From contig CAVUJV010000029.1 of NCBI GenBank assembly GCA_963741845.1, forward strand, positions 91,688-155,687: 64,000 bases of DNA, read 5' to 3'. How positions within the stretch are numbered: the stretch's first letter is position 1; each line of letters starts with the position of its first letter. The position numbers and the translations under genes were made by a program. Of the stretch, positions 59,420 through 64,000 are shown piece by piece. Under the pieces are notes generated by a model, which was not told the origin of the DNA, did no database searches, and saw nothing but the letters and a program-made list of their open reading frames with translations. This DNA is from Roseiarcus sp963741845 (GTDB lineage: Bacteria; Pseudomonadota; Alphaproteobacteria; Rhizobiales; Beijerinckiaceae).

Positions 59420-59761
59420 GGCTGCCACGCATCTCTCACGTTTGCCGGCTATGTGTTTTTGGCGCGTAGCCTAAGAGGGTCCGGAGGGCAACTCGTGAGT
59501 CTCTTCTCCGCCTGCGAGAGAAGAGACTGCCCCGGGCTACGACCGCCGGGATGCCGCCGAAGGAGACGGATGAGAGTTCGGACGCTCGCTCGAACCTCTG
59601 CTTCCAACCGTAACGCCTTGCGTCGCGCGGGCTCGTAACGCTTACGCGTTGGGATCCGTCATCCGGCCGCGCCTTTCGCGCGCCCGCCTTCTCCCCGCGA
59701 AGGGATAAGGGATTTGCCGTTGGCCCGTTTAGCTCGTGTTTTGTTCGACCTCTCTCCGAGC
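59420..59761. other. 342-bp gap between convergent genes
   Basis: No coding sequence recognised. It contains a strong inverted repeat (59498-59528, listed separately). The remainder has a patchwork look with short local repeats (AACGC/GCGTT). Confidence 0.5.
59498..59528. terminator. Inverted repeat, possible bidirectional terminator
   Basis: AGTCTCTTCTC (59498-59508) and GAGAAGAGACT (59518-59528) are exact 11-bp complements with a 9-nt loop, between the convergent aldehyde dehydrogenase and lactonase genes. There is no T-tract, so a terminator role is uncertain. Confidence 0.4.
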
Positions 59762-60775
59762 CTATTCGTAGTAGCCGTCGCCGCTCGTCGCTTTGCGCAC
59801 GGTCGCGAACTGATCGGCGTCATGGCCGAACCATACCGCGCTGCCGGTGTCGGCGGCGAGCGCCTGGATGCGCCGCACGGTGCGCATGATGCCCAGAGAA
59901 TCGTAGCTGATCCCCGGTTGCTTCGCCTTCGGCCCATAATTCTCGGCGGTGTAGCAGGCGTCCGAAACCAGGATGACGCCAGCTTGACTTCGGAGCGTAA
60001 CCTGTAGACCGAGCATGCCCCGCGCGTGGCCGGCGCCAAAGTTGAGGAGCCGCACGCCCTCGACGATATTCTGATCGGGCTCTTCCCGCGTGATTTCCCG
60101 CCAGTTCAGCTGGGCCTTGATCATCGCGTCGAGGTCCTTGAGCGCATAAGGCGAGCCATGGTCCTGCAAGGCATATTGCCGGAAGGCGCCCGCGAACTCG
60201 TTTTCATGCACAATAATGTTCGACTTGCGGAAATATTCAACACAGCCCGCGTGATCGCAGTGCAGATGCGAGAGCACGACATGCTTTACGTCGTCTGGCC
60301 CGACGCCCATCATGTCGAGTCGAGCCGGCAGCATGCATTCTTCACCGCCGACATGGGGGAACAGTTCCTGCAGGCCGTCAACCGGCCAGCGCCCGTTCGG
60401 CCCGCCCCAGTCCGGATGGCACCCGGTGTCGAACAGGACATTGCCATCGGGATGTTCGATGTAATAGGCGGAGACCGGAATATCGACGACCTGTCCACGC
60501 GGGTTCGGAACCCTCGCCGTCGCCACCGTCGTATTGGCGACCATGAAGTTCTTGTCCAGCCGCAGCTTGCCCAGATCCAGCACGTGCAGCTTCAGCTTTC
60601 CGCCGGCGCCGATGTTGACCGTACGCCTTTCCGCCGCGGAGGCGGCTGCGCCGGAACTGGACCTAGCGGGCGTTGGCGGGCGGCGATCCCACCTGTCCGA
60701 TCGGTCGAGATCGGTGCGCTTCTTCGGCTCGAACAGGTTGTAGACGCCGTCGTTCTCAAGCTCGAAGATCTTCAT
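59762..60775 (-). CDS. Metallo-beta-lactamase-fold lactonase (N-acyl-homoserine lactonase family, AttM/BlcC-like)
   Basis: 337 residues from 60775 (MKIFELENDGVYNLFEPKKR), with GGGAGG 9 bp before; the ATG at 60784 sits directly on that site. Metal motif HLHCDHAG at about 169; upstream FDTGCHPDWGG; further ligands in NFGAGHARGMLGLQ, LVSDACY and the terminal WFGHDADQF. The pattern matches AHL lactonases of the AttM/BlcC group, which include gamma-butyrolactonases. The first about 75 residues form an unusually long leader with a low-complexity stretch (SSSGAAASAAERRTVN). The alcohol and aldehyde dehydrogenases just upstream make lactone catabolism likelier than quorum quenching. Confidence 0.85.
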   Translation of the reverse strand: MKIFELENDGVYNLFEPKKRTDLDRSDRWDRRPPTPARSSSGAAASAAERRTVNIGAGGKLKLHVLDLGKLRLDKNFMVANTTVATARVPNPRGQVVDIPVSAYYIEHPDGNVLFDTGCHPDWGGPNGRWPVDGLQELFPHVGGEECMLPARLDMMGVGPDDVKHVVLSHLHCDHAGCVEYFRKSNIIVHENEFAGAFRQYALQDHGSPYALKDLDAMIKAQLNWREITREEPDQNIVEGVRLLNFGAGHARGMLGLQVTLRSQAGVILVSDACYTAENYGPKAKQPGISYDSLGIMRTVRRIQALAADTGSAVWFGHDADQFATVRKATSGDGYYE

Positions 60776-60897
60776 TTCGCCCATCCTCCCGCCTTCCGCC
60801 GCGTGCGCTTCCAAGCCAAGGCCCGCGAGCATTTTCCTGCATCTATAAATTCGTCAAAGCGCTCCGGCTAGCGGCAAGCGCTGGCGAAAGCCAACGA

Positions 60898-61827
60898 TCA
60901 TGCGATAGCAGTTATGCGTTCTGCTTCCCTCGCCTGGTGTGCGTCATCGACGATGAGCTTGACGAGGTCGCGTGCGAAGCCCGGCAGAAGGTCGAGGCTG
61001 CGGACGCAGATCTTGAGGTCGCGCAGGGCCCACTTGTCGGTAAGATGAACGAGATGAATGTCGTTGGTCTTGGCCTGACGGCGGGCCGCCAACTCCGGAA
61101 GGATGCCGATGCCGACATTGGCCGCGACCATTCGGCACATCGCGTCGAAATTGCCGACCTGAATGCGAAAGTTCAACCGCCGATGAGCGCGTTCGGCGGC
61201 CTCCATCAGAAACGAATAGATAGCGCTCGCTTCGGGAAGGCATACGTGATCGAATTCGAGCGTCTCATCGAAGCTCGCTTCGTGACGCTGGCCGAGCGCG
61301 TGATTGCGCGCGCAAACGAGGATCAGACGATCCTCGCGGTATGGGACAATCTCAAGACCCTCGGTGCGCACGTTGCCCGCGATAATGCCGACATCCGCGG
61401 CGCCGTCGGTTACGGCGCGAACGATGCTGGCGCTCAAGCGCTCGCGCAAGTCGACATTCACGTTCCGATGCTTGGACAGGAAGCGGGAGAGGACGGCGGG
61501 AAGGAATTCCGTTATCGCCGTCGTATTCGCGAATAGCCGCACGTTGCCCTTCACGCCGCGAGAATATTCCTGCAGATCCGCGCACAGATGCTCCATCTGC
61601 CGCTGGACGTCGAGCGCATGTTGCAGAAGCACCTGCCCCGGCGGCGTCAGCGTCACGCCATTGCTCGCGCGGTAGAGCAGTTTGGCGCCCAACACCTCCT
61701 CGAGATTCTTGATCCGCGTGCTCGCCGCTGGCAGCGACATGTGCACCCGTTCGGCGCCGCGTGTCAGGCTGTTCTCTTCCGCAATGTGGATGAACAACCG
61801 GAGGTCGACGAAATCAAAATGCGTCAT
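60898..61827 (-). CDS. LysR-family transcriptional regulator (second)
   Basis: 309 residues from 61827 (MTHFDFVDLRLFIHIAEENS); longer in-frame starts add an unconserved leader. DNA-binding helix: GAERVHMSLPAASTRIKNLE. Effector domain from about residue 90 (VKGNVRLFANTTAITEFLPA) with the ILP motif GIGILPELAARRQ. Divergent from the HTD2-like hydratase gene with about 125 bp between, a standard LysR control arrangement; it is in tandem with the lactonase gene on the minus strand. Confidence 0.93.
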   Translation of the reverse strand: MTHFDFVDLRLFIHIAEENSLTRGAERVHMSLPAASTRIKNLEEVLGAKLLYRASNGVTLTPPGQVLLQHALDVQRQMEHLCADLQEYSRGVKGNVRLFANTTAITEFLPAVLSRFLSKHRNVNVDLRERLSASIVRAVTDGAADVGIIAGNVRTEGLEIVPYREDRLILVCARNHALGQRHEASFDETLEFDHVCLPEASAIYSFLMEAAERAHRRLNFRIQVGNFDAMCRMVAANVGIGILPELAARRQAKTNDIHLVHLTDKWALRDLKICVRSLDLLPGFARDLVKLIVDDAHQAREAERITAIA

Positions 61828-61951
61828 CACGCGTGCGCTTCCTCCCCGAAGCGTTCCAGACTGCTTAAGTCCGACTTTGTAACTTTGAAATTGATGCAGG
61901 CGCAACGAAAGATCAAGCATATTGCGACGACAACGCGCCAAGCGAAGCCAA

Positions 61952-62872
61952 GTGATCCATCTCGACAGAGCTCGAGAGTGGCTGGGGAGGGTCGACGTCC
62001 GCGCTGATTGCGCGACGCCGGCGTCGCTCGCTGCTCTGTTTGATCTCCTCGACCTCGGCGAGCCTGCGCCGAAGGCCGGCGATGAATTGCCGCCGCTTGG
62101 ACATTGGCTCTATTTTCGGCCGTGGGGGCGGTCTTCGGAAACTCGTGAGAACGGCGACTTCCTAGACCCCACTCTGCCTCCGATCGAACTGCCACGTCGG
62201 CAATGCATCGAAAGCCGGATCGTGTTTCATCGTCCCATGCGTGTGGGCGACCCGATCTCCCGTCTCACTCGGGTGGTCGATGTCGCCGAGCGTCCGGGAC
62301 GCGTGGGACCGATTGTCTCGCTCCTGCTTCACCATGAAATTGGGGACAGCGAAGGTGTCGCTGTCTCCGAAGAGCGCCGCCTTATATATATGTCGCGGGG
62401 GGAAGCGTGGGATGCGATCGAGCCGCGGCTCGTGCGGGGCGAGGCGCGGTGGCGACGCCAGTTCCGTCCGCATACCCAGGCGCTTTTTCGTTACTCGGCG
62501 CTGACGCGAGATTCGAGCCGGATTCACTACGATCGGCCTTTCGCGACCTTTGTCGAGGGTCATCCCGGGCTCATTGTGCAATGCGGTCTGGTGGCGGCGC
62601 TGCTGTTCAATTTCCTGCGCGAACACGCACCGGGACAGCGCGTCCGCGAGTGCGAGATCCGGGTGCGTCGCTGGCTCTACGATACCGAACCTATGTCGCT
62701 GTTCGGACGTCCTCGCGACGAGCGTTCGGCGGAGCTTTGGGCCAAGGATTCCCGAGGGCGCCTCGCGATGGAAGTGGTGGCGACGATGAATCCAAATCGC
62801 CTTTGGCGGACATGGCGGAGCGCGCGCGGCCGCCGGTCCGCCCTACGCCTGAGATTGCGGGAAACCCCATGA
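61952..62872 (+). CDS. HTD2/MaoC-like acyl-CoA hydratase (itaconyl-/mesaconyl-CoA hydratase-like)
   Basis: About 306 residues of a double hot-dog family containing mesaconyl-C4-CoA and itaconyl-CoA hydratases. Characteristic segments: PPLGHWLYFRPWGRSSETRE, PPIELPRRQCIESRIVFHRP, and the catalytic region LFRYSALTRDSSRIHYDRPF, whose D-x-x-R-I-H-Y-D is the (R)-hydratase motif with its His near residue 190. Start is uncertain: GTG 61952 gives IHLDRAREWLGRVD, matching relatives; TTG at 61922 is in frame upstream. Its stop overlaps the start of the MmgE/PrpD gene by 4 bp. Confidence 0.83.
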   Translation: MIHLDRAREWLGRVDVRADCATPASLAALFDLLDLGEPAPKAGDELPPLGHWLYFRPWGRSSETRENGDFLDPTLPPIELPRRQCIESRIVFHRPMRVGDPISRLTRVVDVAERPGRVGPIVSLLLHHEIGDSEGVAVSEERRLIYMSRGEAWDAIEPRLVRGEARWRRQFRPHTQALFRYSALTRDSSRIHYDRPFATFVEGHPGLIVQCGLVAALLFNFLREHAPGQRVRECEIRVRRWLYDTEPMSLFGRPRDERSAELWAKDSRGRLAMEVVATMNPNRLWRTWRSARGRRSALRLRLRETP

Positions 62873-64000
62873 CCCTCCCTCCCGAACAGCGCCTCGCCGA
62901 ATTTGCTGCGACGCTCGACTACGGCCGAATTCCGGAACCGGTGCTCCGCCGTTGCGAGGCGCTGATGCTCGACTGGTTTGGCTCTGCGCTCGCGGGCCGA
63001 GGGATGCGGCCGGTCGAGGCGATCGACGCCTTCGCGACCACGATGGGACCAGGGATGGCCCATCGGAAGTGCTGGTCAGCCGTCGTTCGAATTCGCCCTT
63101 CTTTGCGACTTTGGTCAATGCGGCCTCGTCGCATGTGGCCGAGCAGGACGATGTCCACAACGGGTCCGTGTTTCATCCGGCGACTGTCGTGTTTCCTCCC
63201 GCCCTGGCGGTCGCCAGGCGATCGGCGCATCCGGACGCGAACTCGTCGTCGCATCCATCGCGGGATACGAAGTCGGCATTCGGGTCGGCGAGTTTCTCGG
63301 CCAGCCCCACTACAAGATCTTTCACACGACGGGCACGGCCGGTTCGCTGGCTCGGCCGCCGCCGTTGGCCGCCTGTTGGGCCTCGATGCGGAGAAAATGC
63401 TGCATGCGTTCGGCTCCGCCGGCACGCAGGCGGCGGGCCTGTGGGAGTTTTTACGGGACGCTGGATTCGAAGCCGCTCCACGCGGCCCATGCCGCGACCA
63501 CAGGTCTTGCCTCCGCCTACCTCGCGCGCGACGGTCCGCCGGCGCCAAACGCATCCTCACCGCCGCCGGCATGGCCGCCGGGATGTCGCGTGACGCGGAT
63601 CCCCAGCGCCTCGTCGACCGGGTGAGCGAGCGCTGGGCGCTCGTCGAGACGTCGTTCAAATTCCACGCGTCCTGCCGGCATACGCATCCGGCGGCCGACG
63701 CTCTGCTGCAGGTCATGCAGCGGCAATCGTTGAAGCCGGAGCAGATCCGTCGCGTCACCGCCCGGGTTCATCAGGCCGCGATCGACGTGCTCGGGCCCGT
63801 CGTCGATCCGCAGACGGTTCATCAGGCGAAATTTTCGATGGGCGCCGTGCTGGGGCTCGCCGCTACGCGCGGCAGCGTGGGGATGGCGGACTTCGAAGCC
63901 TATTTCAAAGAGCCGGACGCCCTGGCCTTTGCGCGGAAAGTCTCGATGGTACTCGATCCGGAGGTAGAGGCCGCGTATCCCGCGCGATGGATCGGCAAAG
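62869..64000 (+). pseudogene. MmgE/PrpD family protein, multiply frameshifted and cut by the window end
   Basis: The family includes 2-methylcitrate dehydratase and cis-aconitate decarboxylase. It starts at 62869 (MTLPPEQRLAEFAATLDYGR). Homologous reading hops frame five times: near 63050 (to SEVLVSRRSNSPFFATLVNA and AEQDDVHNGSVFHPATVVFP), 63212 (to SGRELVVASIAGYEVGIRVG), 63345 (to VGRLLGLDAEKMLHAFGSAG), 63462 (to DSKPLHAAHAATTGLASAYL) and 63535 (to AKRILTAAGMAAGMSRDADP). The starting frame has no stop to the window edge, so nothing shows as a truncation. Either a decaying gene or a badly resolved stretch of consensus. ORF continues beyond 64000. Confidence 0.78.

Overview
The window is high-GC (mostly mid-60s percent by eye) chromosomal DNA from an alphaproteobacterium, most likely of the Hyphomicrobiales (Rhizobiales). 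Evidence: genes for SciP, an RcdA-type DUF1465 protein and a DUF1192 protein; the linked degP-hflC-hflK and dnaX-ybaB-recR-ffs sets; a rRNA operon ordered 16S-tRNA-Ile-tRNA-Ala-23S-5S-tRNA-fMet; and a 23S gene with an intervening sequence near its 5' end. Genus cannot be fixed from the sequence alone.

Layout. 0.1-12 kb: metabolic and envelope genes (acyl-CoA synthetase, aldo/keto reductase, apt, a lone EpsI-like protein, ALDH7-type dehydrogenase, MFS pump, M19 dipeptidase, DegP, HflC, HflK). 12.2-16.1 kb: a large non-classically exported adhesin/glycosidase-like protein, then a lower-GC patch with two orphan genes and a recombinase remnant. 16.1-32.8 kb: core genes (CNNM/CorC-type protein, a fused aroK-aroB, an unusual EF-G-like GTPase, NDUFA9-like protein, ihfB, lapA, ornithine cyclodeaminase family, rcdA, DUF1192, mnmA, sciP, SDR, cyclase-TPR protein, ispG, PaiB-like, Ohr). 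33.3-37.0 kb: a type I secretion ABC transporter and its HlyD adaptor. 37-38 kb: OsmC and coaD. 38.3-44.6 kb: complete rRNA operon on the minus strand. 44.6-53 kb: P450, recR, ybaB, dnaX, SRP RNA, a 56-residue coiled-coil protein, rdgB, an M48 lipoprotein protease and a thermonuclease-like protein. 53.0 kb: tRNA-Arg(CCT).

From 53.4 kb to the window end lies an accessory catabolic block: class III CoA-transferase, acyl-CoA dehydrogenase, LysR, zinc alcohol dehydrogenase, aldehyde dehydrogenase, metallo-beta-lactamase-fold lactonase, second LysR, HTD2/MaoC-like hydratase, and an MmgE/PrpD gene running off the edge. The CoA-transferase, acyl-CoA dehydrogenase, hydratase, MmgE/PrpD and LysR set matches the composition of the itaconate-degradation locus of Pseudomonas aeruginosa. 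The lactonase, alcohol dehydrogenase and aldehyde dehydrogenase set matches the BlcC-BlcB-BlcA logic for gamma-lactones. Together they suggest a route from a lactone through a C4/C5 dicarboxylate to CoA esters. This is an inference.

The sequence carries many single-base frame breaks, often at G/C runs, including in normally essential genes (dnaX, aroB). Most are probably consensus errors. The MmgE/PrpD gene has five frame changes in about 500 bp and may be decayed or poorly resolved.
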